Source: Lanius collurio (taxonomy: Eukaryota; Chordata; Aves; Passeriformes; Laniidae). From it: a stretch of DNA of 64,000 nucleotides. The notes beneath the pieces are model-generated. The model was not told the origin of the DNA and did no database searches. It worked only from the letters and a program-made list of their open reading frames with translations. The DNA is taken from NCBI GenBank assembly GCA_020086605.1, contig JACBWW010000003.1, forward strand, positions 3,846,989 through 3,910,988, read 5' to 3'. Positions 22,728-34,640 of the stretch are shown here, piece by piece (positions within the stretch are counted from its first letter, which is position 1; each line of letters starts with the position of its first letter). A program made the position numbers and the translations under genes.

Positions 22728-25700
22728 ACACAATTTTCAGTAAGAAAGGGTTAAGAAATGACATGTCAACATTTGCAAATGCCAGTGCTCTTTATATTGG
22801 TCAAAATTAGAGAAGACTTTGAGAAGCTTCACAGGGACTTATTGAAGCAAGTTGAGTCGGCAGTTTGATGGTAGTTAAGAGCCAGTGTCTTCCTAATGAA
22901 AAGAAATATACTCTGGAGAGATTAATGTAAAGTCAATGAGATTGATGCATGTGCTTAACTTAAGTGCATATTTGACTGCCTTGCTGAATAAGGATGGCAT
23001 TACATTCTTAAAGTTAATTCACCGCTATACTCATTGAATCTTGAAATCTTAATGATTCTTAACTATTAAAACTATTCCCTATTTAGAGTAATGCTGTATT
23101 CTTTTTTCCTTTTTTAAGATATTATGTCATGAAAAAATTCATGTGATTAGCAATTTATTGTGTAATCAGAGAAATGCTGTTAAATAAGAAATTAATAATT
23201 TTAAAAAATTACATTGTAGAATTTTATCAGCTATTAGTTGCACTGGAAGGAATCCCCCCAAAACAGCAGAACTGATTTCAGGGTAAGAAACAAAATCCAC
23301 TCATAAGTCTCATTTTCTAGAGAACACAGTACATTAATTTATTTTTTCTGACACATTATTCCCTCTTGTTTTGGATTAAATGCCCAATATAGCATTTATT
23401 TCTTCCTTTATTTTATGATACTGCTAAATACGTATTGTTCCATACTTGAGAACAAGTTGGCAATATAATATGCTAGCATGAAAGAAAGAAAAATATATGT
23501 TGCATGCATGAGTCTTGATTATTTGAAACATTGTTTTGTGTAATATGATTTAACCCCTTTTCTGATTGAGATCATGTTTGCTATTCCCTTTGTTTAAAAT
23601 ATGTCTACGAATTCTATTTCTACTGCAAAAATAAATGATGAATTATTTATATATACCAATTATTTATTATCATTTATGCAAAGCTTGTCATATTATGCAT
23701 GCATAAGGGGATTAAATCACTGTTAACCCATAATGCCTTTAGGGGCATTATATGATAGGCAAAAGGTTGCTTATGTTTACTATTGTAGATAAACATATAC
23801 ATTAAGAACATACATATTGTTTATACAGATTGCCAAGTTGAATATCAGTTCTGTTAGGAAAATGAAGTGTTTATTGAGCAATTTGGTTTCTAAATAATGA
23901 TCAACTAATCCATTTAATGCACTATACTTTCTCTAGCTTGAAAAGATGAGCTTTTTTCAACTAATGATTCTCAAGTTGAATTTAGTTCAAACCTGTTTAA
24001 TGGAAGTAGTAAAAGAATGTACTCAAATCTTTTCTTTTCTTTCTTTGTCTCTCCTGAGGCAGTCCCTTCATCAACTAATGATGCATCATTATACCATTAC
24101 CATTAAAATAAGTCGGCACAATCTACAAAATGTTAAAAGAATATGTTTTCCTATTATTTCCAATAATTGCTATGAAATACAAAGCAAATCCTTAAACAGG
24201 TGGAAAGATTGGATGCTGTTGCTTTAAGCAGGTATAGAATGGAAGCACATTTTTGCAGGGTATGGGCCAAAATTAAGTTTAACAGTACAGCAGTAAATAC
24301 TCCTTATGTTTTGACATCATGCTGCAAAAACAATAAATTATTCTTTTACATTTGCATAGAAATATACTTCTTTCAACTTTGATAAGCAAAAAAATACAAG
24401 TCTCTGGTCAGGGTATTCTTGTTCTCATCTTTTCTCCTCCCTCTTTATCAAGCAACATGTTGGTTCCTTCACCTATCCCATTTGAACTCCTAAAGCAGCT
24501 TAATTTTTTCTGTTCACTCTGGAACCTACAAGTCCTGAGGATCTGTTGTTTTAGCTGCTGTGGCTCTTTAAAGCTTCCCCTAAGTAGCCAGCACAAACAC
24601 ACAGCAACATATCTTGGAACTGAGAAATTGAAAATAATGAGTCCTATGGCAGCAGAGCTAAGGCCAGGTGGTTAACTGATCTTGACCAACTCATCTGAGA
24701 GAAAATGTGTAACTGTTATTGTACATAGATTAGGAAAAGGTCAGGTCAGATAAGCAACATCTTTTCCTAATTTAGACCGACTATGATGAAATCAAAGGTT
24801 GCCATTGTCTTCAGCAGAGTTTCTAACTGAACACTGCAGGCTTGATTCACAAAATCCTTTGTATATTTTTAGCTTCAAACTGGGAAGAAGTCCTCCAGAA
24901 AGCAAATTTTTAAGGTTTAGCACATGTCCACCTGCTATGGATAACCTGTCCTGAAGCCTCACATAAGCCCTGGAGGTGAGCTCCATGCTGCAAGCACTCC
25001 CAGGGATCTAGAGGCTTCAGATCTGAATCCGAACCAAGCCACTTTATGAAACTCAGCCCTACAAGCACATTCTTTTTCACATGGCAGATTAGTGCTAGTA
25101 AATCCTAATTTACACTAAATGCAAGTGCAGCCTTGTTTTAGCCATCTGCAATTAAGCAACACACTTTAAGACTCTCCCCTTGTTTAGGTTGATTTGATAT
25201 CAGAACGTTGTGCTGGTTTATAGTGACTTTTTCTGATTAAAACCAATACAAGTGAGATCAAAATCAAGTCCACTGACTGTAAAAAGCTAAAGAATGTATT
25301 AAAAGAAAATGTAGTTGGAGGGCAAGTAAAATCTCTGGCTTGTTTTTTTAATTAATATTTTCTTTTTGTGACATAGCCCCAGGCATCCAAATATATATTC
25401 TTCTAATCCCACTTGACCTCAACACAAATGTTTATGCCAAGGGTGTTCTCATGTTCCCAAGACTGGGGTTTAGGATAATGGATTCTACCAAAGGGCATTC
25501 TTGCATTTTTCTTCTTTCATTTTCAACCACCTTTCCATCCACATTTTAATCCTGATTCTCTTCTCTCCCACAGATATGGTCATGCATAATATTCCTACAG
25601 ATGCTAGACTAAGGGCTATGCCTACTACAATCAGTACTAATAAATGCCTTTGACCTCCTAGCTACTGGGCTGATCTAAAAGAGGTTCTGTTCTCTATGTA

Positions 25701-28279
25701 CATCTGGGTTCTCTGTACATGTTGCTGCTGTTTTAGTTCTGTTGAATTTCTGATCCATGAAGTCAAATTCATTACTTCACATGGAAAGAGTAGGAAAGAC
25801 AAATTTTTAAAATTCATTTACTGACTGAAATAACAGATTTTTAAAGAAAGAACCAACTTTCTCTTAATTCTTTTTCTTTCAGCTTATGCCATGAATTTTG
25901 TAAAAGATAAATCTGAAAAAAATGGTGATATCAGAAGTGAGCAGATTAGAATTTAATTCTGTGTTAATGGAGTCAGAAATGAACATACAAGATTTTTTTG
26001 TGCAATTCTAATTAATTCTTTGTCAGAAAGGTAGATCCACACTGAAATTGCATTCATAAAATTAATCAGATAGCATGCAAAAATATTGTTGCTGATATTT
26101 ATTAACCAAAATAAGCTTTCTTTGAAAATTCCACCTATGAGAATCAGTAACAAAAAATTAAGATCAAACTTATGGATCTGCAAGCACTTTGAAGGGTTTC
26201 TATTGCTATACAATAAAAAAGTGATAGTAGTAGTAATATTACTACTAATTTCTTAACTTTAGTTTTACATGTAAAAGATTTTCTGATACACTATTTTTTA
26301 CTGTTCAAAGGTGTCAAATAAAACCACAACAAAATGCATTGTTCCAAAGAAAAATGCTTAAAAGCAAAGCCCATATTAATTTTTTTTTGCCAAAGTTTAC
26401 ATTTAAAATTTGTTTTGTTAACGCTTGTGATGGAATGACATTCACGAAATGACATTCACAAAATAACCTTATGCACTTAGATTATTTTTAAGAAAAAAAA
26501 AATGATGGTAAAAGGAGAAGATAAAAAGCCAATAAATGTAAAAATTAGATTTTGTCAAGTCCATAGAAGAATTCACTAATTTATAACACCTATCACTATA
26601 TCACTTTTCTATCACTTTTCTTTGAATCACAGTCCTTTAATACAACTTGTATGAGACATTTAACACCAGTATAATTGAAGTCTTTCTATTTATTTACTAA
26701 AAAGAACGTCAGCTAATCAACATGATAGACCCAGAATTTGATTGTGGTTTGTTATGATAGATTGCCTTCATGACAGCAATATAATTTGAGAACTGTAGGA
26801 GGGTTAGTTTAGGAAGGCTACTTCTAATCCTTCTAACCCTTTTACTAACCCCTCTATCTGTAGGAGGGTTAATTCTAATTTGCAGAAAAATATTAAAGGC
26901 AAATTCAACAAATAACTACAGTAACAACAACTTACTACAATAACTACAAATAAATTCAACACCCTTAAAGAAAGTAAGGAATCAAGAAACAAAAGTCACA
27001 ATACAATTCACTGAGTTAGCAATTGCTTCTGTCTTTTCTTTTAGTCATCCTTACTCGAGATTTCTGGTAATGGAGTCTACGCAGAAAACTACTGAACTTC
27101 ACATTATTTGAACTTGGGGCTATTACTCTTCCTAAACTGCTTTTTCAAAATGGATTGCTAATAGGCACTTATAGGAGGTAGTTCCTGAATGTTTTCTCTT
27201 GAACAAGGTAAAACATCTAAATATCTTAATTTATTTAATCATTACCCTGGAATTCTTAAGAATAAACTCTTTCATGTCTTGACAGTGGATTGTGGGGGAG
27301 AAATAACTTTAAAACTGTTGCAATATACAAACAGGCTATACTGTGTAAAACACAATTCCCCGTGTAGTCATATACACATACACTGATATTCATTCCCTGA
27401 ATCTTAAAGTAATTTAAAAGGATAATTAGTGTGTAGTGCCTGAATTGGTTCCTCAGAGGGTTAGTGTCCACCCTGTTTGTCACTGTTTCTTGCCTAATCC
27501 TGTCTAATGAGGGTTTATGTTAACATGGCTAAGCACTTGCAGATATGCGCTACCAAGCTATCTAAGCTTAGAGAAGACATGCTGTTCAAATGTCACTGCC
27601 TTTGGCTATCATGCTATAAGATACTGATTATTGCTTATTACGTTTTTAATTCAAAAAGCTGCCATTTGTACTTGTTTTGAGGCCCTTGTGGTTCTTGCAC
27701 AGGTGACAAGTAATGTCTGTGTTTTACCTAGAGTTACACTTTTTAATTTCCTTATTCTTTCTTTTGTTAAGAACTCTCTCAGTGAGATGAAATACTTTTG
27801 ATGCACTGTTTTAAAGCACTGAGAGCAAGTTAAATGGAACTACATTGAAAATCACACTAAAGTTTAAACATTGGCAAATATGTGTATAATATACATATGT
27901 TGGGGAGTTGAGTTGTGTTTGGGGGGGCAGGTTGGTTTGCGTTTTTATAATCAATTTGCTGTCACCTCATGAGAATATTTCAGTATAAAATATTAGTTCT
28001 GGTTTTTCAGGTCTGGGCTAGAAGTTTTCATTTCAAAGAAAAAAATTACTTCTTTTTACTCTTTTTTCCTGTTTTAGAGGCTACCAGACCCTGTAGAGCA
28101 TTAAACATCACAGTCAGGCCTTTTCTCTCTGGCTAGTTGTGATTATCCTTTGCAGGTAGGAAGGCATCCTACTAGAGTTTGAAACGAGAGGTCAGTCTTC
28201 AGATCTGAGATTTGCTTCGAGTCTTTTTTTCATTTCAGAGAGGTGAAGATCTGCTCCTGTTATAATTGCCTGCATTAGC
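22728..28279. other. AT-rich intergenic DNA
   Basis: No gene or known repeat family was seen in this 5.5 kb. It contains short palindromes and a few small hairpins (23693-23751, 24726-24774, 26228-26247) and a duplicated 14-mer (26793 and 26858), described separately. Confidence 0.45.
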
Positions 28280-28795
28280 TGTTTCTACACTGCTGCTAGA
28301 AAGCAGTCTCAGGAGTGCACTCGAGCAGCTGACTCGCATGTACTCTCCCATGCACACTGTTGCCTGTCAGGTTGCCTAGGGCCAGCCTGCAGGCAGCCCA
28401 TGAGCAGCCTGTTTGGAGCTGCACTCGGCTACCAGGCACACCGAGGATGGAACTTTCTGACCACTGACTCCCCTCCAAACACAGCACAGATATATCAGGG
28501 AGGGCCCTGACACCAGTTCAGTGCCAGGAGGGTGTCCTGACATGGCTGCTGCGTGACCCTTGCCTTCTCCTGTGTGCCAAATTATCCTGCCCAGGAGCAA
28601 GCAGGGCTCATGCAGAGGGGATCCACATGGAGTGCCATCACTGAAGGCAAAGCAAAAAGAGGGCAACGAGGCAGCAGCACCAGAACTCCCGGACCTTTGT
28701 CCTGGCTGGGACTGGGGCTGGCTTCCACTTGCTCAGTTCCCCTCATTCCTTGCCTTAAAACCTTGAGTAGCTCTGTTTGCTGTCAGTGAAGTGGA
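28280..28795. other. Isolated GC-rich block
   Basis: About 500 bases are clearly richer in G and C than the flanks, with overlapping open frames on both strands (for example 28376-28666 minus and 28553-28789 plus). None shows a recognisable domain or a splice pair. CpGs are few, so it is not a CpG island. It could be an old retrotransposon remnant, an exon cluster too diverged to read, or a regulatory block. Confidence 0.4.
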
Positions 28796-31338
28796 TATCA
28801 TTGTGATTCACCGAATTCACAGTGCATGGGTTTGTGTACAGGTGCTTAAGACGAGCCCGTAATCCCAAAATAAATTAGCCTGAGTGCTTACATTTTCAAC
28901 CAGCTAAGTCATTGGGTGCAGCACTGGTTTATACTCTTGTAATTATATAAAATATATCTGTACCTCAGAGTTTAATAGGGAACCTTGCAAAAATTCTACA
29001 GGTTCTCTTTCCACTGAAGAGTAGTGTTGCTGTGACTGAGGTAAACAGTTATGCACGCCAACATTTTGCTTGGTTTCATCATGTATGTCACTTAAAAATT
29101 GGTGTGGCAGCAGTACCCAGCTAAAACTCAGCTGAGGTGTGCTGCAAAGCTTTCTGAATCTTTCTGTCCCTTTCCACAACTGTGTTAAAAACAAACTGTA
29201 TAATGAAATATGAAAGAGAATTTACTGATTATCTTCTATTCTAAAGTATGCTAGTTAAAATAGACATAACTACAAAGTGGGAAATATCAGTATAATTTAC
29301 CAGATAACGACAATTTCATTTTCTCTATTACAATATATTTCCTTTGCTACACTGCATTCATTACATGTGATGTAGTTTTGAGACCTACGTGAAAAGAATT
29401 CTAGACAAAACTCATTATCTCATTTTTGTGGGTTGGTTTTTGTTGAGGTTTTTTTGTTTCAGAAGAAGGAATATTCTTAGACAACTAGTCTAACCAGAAA
29501 CTCAGGTTAGAATGATCCTACAAAATAAGTAATAACTATCTCATACTAAAGCTGACATCATTATAATTGTTACAGTGGTAAAGTAGTTCACCTTTGTAAC
29601 TATTAACAAGACAATAACAATGAGCCTGGTGTCAGCAGAACTTCTGTGTTGTGCCTGATAGAGTGGTCACCCTGGCAGCATCTTGTCTCTGGCAATGACT
29701 TAGGGATGCTCAGGTAATGAAATGAGCCAACTCTGGGATAACTTCTATTTATGGTACCACTCATCCTCTGGAAACCAGTGGTTTGCTGAGTTAGACCTAA
29801 ATATGTAGAATGTATTTACAAGTCCTTCAGAGTGCTTATCTGGAATAAATGTGTCTTTTCTGAATCTGTTAATACTTTTGGCTTCCTTAGATCAGTATTG
29901 TGTCAAAAAAGATTTACAATCAAAATAAGAGTACAATTTCACTGCCAGAAAATTTCTAGTTCTCACCCTAAAACACTTGAGTGCAAGCTATAGTATTTTA
30001 TAGTATAGTATTTTATATTATAGGATGCTAACATTGTATGTGAAAAGTAAAGTTGTTTTTCTACCAGATGGGCGTGTGGGGGAGGAGGATTCAACACATT
30101 GAAACATTTCTGTTACACTCACATTCCATCTCTTCTCCAAACTGGAAAATTATTTTCAAGGAATGAGACCATTCTTGTTTTGGCTACTGTCTGGAAACAG
30201 ATGTCTTTCAGCAATGACTTTACAACTGTTTCCCAAATCATGCACCTCAGTGTAAGGAAAGAAATAACTGGCTATATGTAAGGAAGGAAATCTATTGAGA
30301 AAATTTCTCAAGAATATGCCTCTACATCCTTTACGTGTTATCAACTGTGCATTTGGTTTCCTCAGAAGATAACTACTGTGTCCCCAGTTCCCAGAGTGTT
30401 ACACCTACTAGATGGAAAATAGCTTCCCCAGCTGCCAGAGCTCATCCCTGCTAGACAAAAGTAAGAGTCCCATTGAGCTTGCTTGGGCTAGCAGCCACAT
30501 AGGCTATTTTCTGCTGTATCAGTCCTGCAGTGACTTGTAATTACTGGAAGCTGAATCTAGTCCATTTTTAATTTATTTAAATCACTTAATTTCATTATAT
30601 CATAGACAAATTACAGGAACTGTTACTGCTTTGGCCACACAAAACTGTCTGTGGCCAAGATGTACAATGATTCTCTAATTTGTCTCCAAGGGAATTTAAT
30701 TAATTATGAAGTGGGCAATATGGCAAACACTGGAATTTGTATTAATCATTAGCTCTGTAAAAAGTACAATTCCTTTTCCACTCATCCTGACCAGAAAGAA
30801 GCAGAAGGTTGTTGCAGAACAAAGGTACAAGCTCTTTTGCAGCTGCTCCTTCTGCATTAGTGACATTCACTGTTCTGATTTCTACTTCATAAGGTCATTT
30901 ATCAGTAAAATGTGCACCAGGATTGATCCACTGGTCCAGTTAGCCTTCCAAGCACCCAAATATAAAAGCAGTTGATTTTTGCTGTTCCACAATGTCCCCA
31001 GCAAATCAATTTATTCCTTCGTCTTGCCACACAAAGAAGTCCCATTGGGACTTGAGAGGAGAAGGAGCAGAAAAAAAGAGAAAGGGCAAAAGAGGGACAT
31101 ACCATAATCACAAGAGGTAACCTTGGACTGTTAGAGATTATTTTAAAGCCATGATTTTTGAGTGAAAATCCATCTTTACAATGAACATTTCACACAGTAA
31201 TTGACAAATTCAGCAGCAATTTCACACAGTTCTAGTCATCAGTCATTTGAAATGTACAACTACAGTATTCTACTGCTAATGAGTTTCAAGTGCATAATAA
31301 GTCAATTTGATTGACAGGCCTTGACCAATAGTAAAGTC
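28796..31338. other. AT-rich intergenic DNA
   Basis: No gene or recognised repeat family. A short tandem of TATAGTATTT units is present near 29,990-30,020. Confidence 0.4.
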
Positions 31339-31406
31339 AATTTTTACAGTTGAAATAAATGTTTCTCCTATTGTATGTATTCATTCATTTCAACTGTAGA
31401 AAAATT
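31339..31406. other. Hairpin of pre-miRNA size
   Basis: The arms 31339-31361 and 31382-31406 are reverse complements over about 23 bp, with one A/C mismatch and a 2-nt bulge, around a 20-nt loop. The core 5' arm is ACAGTTGAAATAAATG and its partner is CATTCATTTCAACTGT. Total length is about 68 nt, the size of a microRNA precursor. I do not recognise a known miRNA in either arm. Long imperfect stems can also arise by chance in AT-rich DNA or from a short inverted-repeat element. Confidence 0.35.
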
Positions 31407-32025
31407 ATCATTTTTAGCACCATGATAGTCATAAAACAAATATGCTGTCACTTATAGGAATATTCTCTTAAAATAAGCTTTTAAACGTTTCCCTTAATGA
31501 GTGTACATATGAATTTAGATCTGTCAAGACAAACAGGTTTATGCAACCAACTAAAAAGTCAGGAATCTACCTACCAGGTTTGCATGTGCTGCTTAAATAG
31601 ACTGTGCTTGCAAATGAGTTTTGCAACTTATCTAAGAATACAGATGAAGATTCAAGGCTGGATTGAGGTATCTTTAAAACCTCATCCTGAGTGTGACATA
31701 TTTAATAAAGCTGAATTTCCTGGGGAAGATGAAGTATGGCAACTATATCATGCATTCCTGTAATTTCCATGGTAGGATTCTCAATAGCACACAGTAAGGA
31801 CTGAAAACCAGATTGCTTTAACAAGGAATTTTATCCTACGTCTGACATTTTAAGCAAATAATATTACTACTCCAGGCATTGTCTTGACTGCAAGATAGAG
31901 AATAGTTAGCCAGAGCAAAACACAGAAATCTAGAGAAAAAAAAAAATCCAGTACTGTTATCAACTCTAATGTGATTAAAGCATTTCTCAAAAACTGAGTC
32001 TGGATTTCTTCTTTACTAATTTTTA
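31407..32025. other. Intergenic DNA, no recognised feature
   Basis: There is one 88-codon open frame (31497-31763, plus). It has no recognised domain and no splice support, and I treat it as chance. Confidence 0.35.
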
Positions 32026-32131
32026 CAAAAAAAAAAAAACAAAAAAACAAAAAAAAAAAAAAAACCAAAAAAACCCCCCAAAAAAAACAACAAAAAAAAA
32101 ACAAAAACAAAAACAAAAACAAAAACAAAAC
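32026..32131. repeat. A-rich simple repeat ending in (CAAAAA)n
   Basis: About 105 bases of A runs are broken by single C, becoming a regular ACAAAA period at the 3' end. The Phe-rich minus-strand open frame over it is an artefact of the repeat. Confidence 0.95.
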
Positions 32132-33949
32132 AGGAAACTCATTTTCAAGATATGTTAAACACATAATGAATAAAAGAAAGTGGACAGGTTAAATTAGGAT
32201 GACTGACCAAGAAAGATATGACATCCTATAAGATCTATAAGAAATTTAATTCTGACACACTCTTGCTATAGTTACCTTTTTTGGAGGTAATTGGAAAGTT
32301 TATAGTGAAACACATTTTGGTGGGACACTAAGGCAATATTCACTTTAGTGCCAACACTGCTTCCAGTTTTTCTTTAAAGAATACACAAACAGCTTACTTT
32401 GGTTCAAATTCACTGGAGCTGAATTAAAATATAGTTTAACACCAGTATTTTATTTTGAATTTTTCTACTTGAGGACTGCATGCTTGAACCAGTAAATAGA
32501 CTTCAGTCAGGAAGAGTCACAGAACTCTGACCTCATAAAAAGGACATGAACATATGAATAATGCAGATATAAATTTCAGTGTAACTCAAAAATAAATTTC
32601 ACTCATCAAAAATGGTCTGTGTGATTAGGAGTTAATATCTGAGTGCTTTTTGCCAAATATTCTTCCAGGTTCAATGTTTTCATGGTAAGACAGTCTCTTC
32701 AACAATTTGCCATTTGTGATGGGACTTTCTTTGTCTTACTGAATGATTTTATGAGGTTCATCACACAGTTTTTACAGATTAAAAATCATGTGAAAGGTAC
32801 AGAACAAAGAGGGCATGAAAATGCTGCAAAGAAGGAGTAAATATTTTGTACTTTGTTGTTAAGTCAAAGCATTGTGTATTAAAACACAGTGAAGTACTGT
32901 CCTGAATCATTGGTACAGAAGATCAGGGTATTTTCTTCATAGTACTTTTAAGAGAAATCCATAGTAATGGGAAAGAAGTATTCCAGCAAACTAATGTAGA
33001 GTATTTATAATTTTCAAGTATATTAACTGGAAGTAATTTCATCAGCTTTTAAGTGTGAAAACCTCTTTAAACATACATTTAGAATGTATTATAGATACCC
33101 AGCGTGTGTTTAAAAATGCACGTTAGGTATTAAGTTACATACCTCAGCACACACAATGAAGTATAAGAATTTTGGGTTTTATTGAGAATATATAGGTTTC
33201 TACTGCAATTATATTGTAACATGCTACACTGAAAGACCTCGTTGTAAGAGACAACATGAGTGTAATCTTTCTGCACCTCATCAACATTGTCTTTAAGACA
33301 TTCTCCAGAGGGAAAATTGATTGGGCAAGAGGTCAATTCACTTTCAGTTCCCATTTAATGCCAGGGCACTTTGCTAACTGTGACCAATTAAATGATATTT
33401 TCTGTGAGAAACATTTTTTTTACAGGAACCACTGAATTGTTACTTACTAATTTCATGTTAAGCCCTGAAAAGCCATCAGGTAGCAGAATTCTGTTAATTT
33501 TAAACTGAAAGCCCAAAGGCTTTGTTTCACAGAATAAATAATACAAAATAAATATCAAATAAAAGCAGCGTTAGCTGATATTTCTTACCTCTTGACTATA
33601 TAAAATAAATCTAGAAATCTGAGAAGAAATCACAATCTAAACTATTTAATCTCAGCTGACTGTGTTGAAATCAGTGGGCTGGATTCACAGGCCTTGAAAT
33701 ATGACTTACAATGAGATACTTAGAGATCAGAATCTGTTTAAGTAAACCAGACTTAAGGACAGAATTAATCCTTGTCTGCAAGCATCTGTACAAGGAGGAG
33801 AAATGTGATATTAGAAGCTTCCTTGGTTAAACAGTGCCTTGATAAGAACACAACATAAGAAAAAACCCAAAACTCATACAAAACCAAAACCATAAAAAAA
33901 GGAAATAGGCACATTCATAAAAATGTGAGCAACTTCAACAAGATCAACT
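32132..33949. other. AT-rich intergenic DNA
   Basis: I see no gene, RNA gene or repeat family here. Confidence 0.4.
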
Positions 33950-34330
33950 TGCCAGGATGTGAAGATGTTTCTCCACCTCCTCAAGAGGAGGGGCTGTAAT
34001 CCCCCAGCATGTCATAAGTCTCCTGGCAGAGCCTTGGCAGATGTGGCACAGATCCAAACCTCAGCCTCAGAAATCCGTATTCACCTTCCAGCCATCGATG
34101 ATGTTAACTGGCTGTCTGTCTGCCTGACTGACTGGAAGGTTCTCTGGGAGAAGCATCCAGAAGCTGCCCCATCTCAGAAGGAGGCAGGAGTGTGCAGCCG
34201 TGGTCTGACAGAGAGCCAGAGAGCAGCAGTTGCTCTGTGCCACCACACAAGTGTGCAGGGACTTTGCTGGGTCCCACACCGTGACAGCATGTGCCCTCTT
34301 CCTAAAGAAGGGTAATGGCTGTACCATCAC
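33950..34330. other. GC-richer block of unknown nature
   Basis: A locally GC-rich stretch with a 118-codon plus-strand open frame (33959-34315) and an opposing minus-strand frame. Neither looks like a known protein, and the plus frame lacks a convincing start context or splice sites. A purine/pyrimidine-rich hairpin occurs at its start (cctcctcaagaggagg). Confidence 0.3.
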
Positions 34331-34554
34331 CTCCCTTTCTGTGTATTCCTTAGCGGCTGAAGTATTTGAGGCTCAGTCAATATCCTCCATATGAACAGAT
34401 AAGGAGGCACAGCTCTCTTCTCCCAGGAGACTGCATTAACCACAAGCCACACAGCTGGGAAAGGAGGGGGCTGCTCCTGTTGAAACTCTATGTCAGCAGA
34501 GGAAAGAATGCAATATATCCAAGGAAAATGTAAGAGGGAGTGCAAGAGAGAACA

Positions 34555-34640
34555 TGACTCTGTGGCCTAGTGCCTACAGCACTCATCTGGGAGTGGGCAG
34601 ACCTAGATTCCACTCCTCGCTTCAAGAACAGCTACTGTAT
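34555..34640 (+). mobile_element. Ancient tRNA-derived SINE head (MIR-like)
   Basis: The stretch GTGGCCTAGTGCCTACAGCA, then CTGGGAGTGGGCAGACCTAG, then a B-box-like AGATTCCACTCC, follows the tRNA-related head of amniote MIR/CORE-SINEs. The downstream core is too worn to align with confidence. It is old, shared-ancestry repeat DNA rather than a tRNA gene; the tRNA arms do not pair. Confidence 0.5.

Noticed and set aside
22473..22754. A 93-codon frame of Ile and Tyr, like a membrane peptide
   Set aside because: It is the translation of the TATATC microsatellite.
31850..32164. A 104-codon minus-strand open frame, very Phe-rich
   Set aside because: Its core is simply the translation of the A-rich repeat at 32026-32131.
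33959..34315. A 118-codon plus-strand frame as a gene
   Set aside because: No start context, splice sites or recognisable protein, and an opposing open frame covers the same GC-rich patch.
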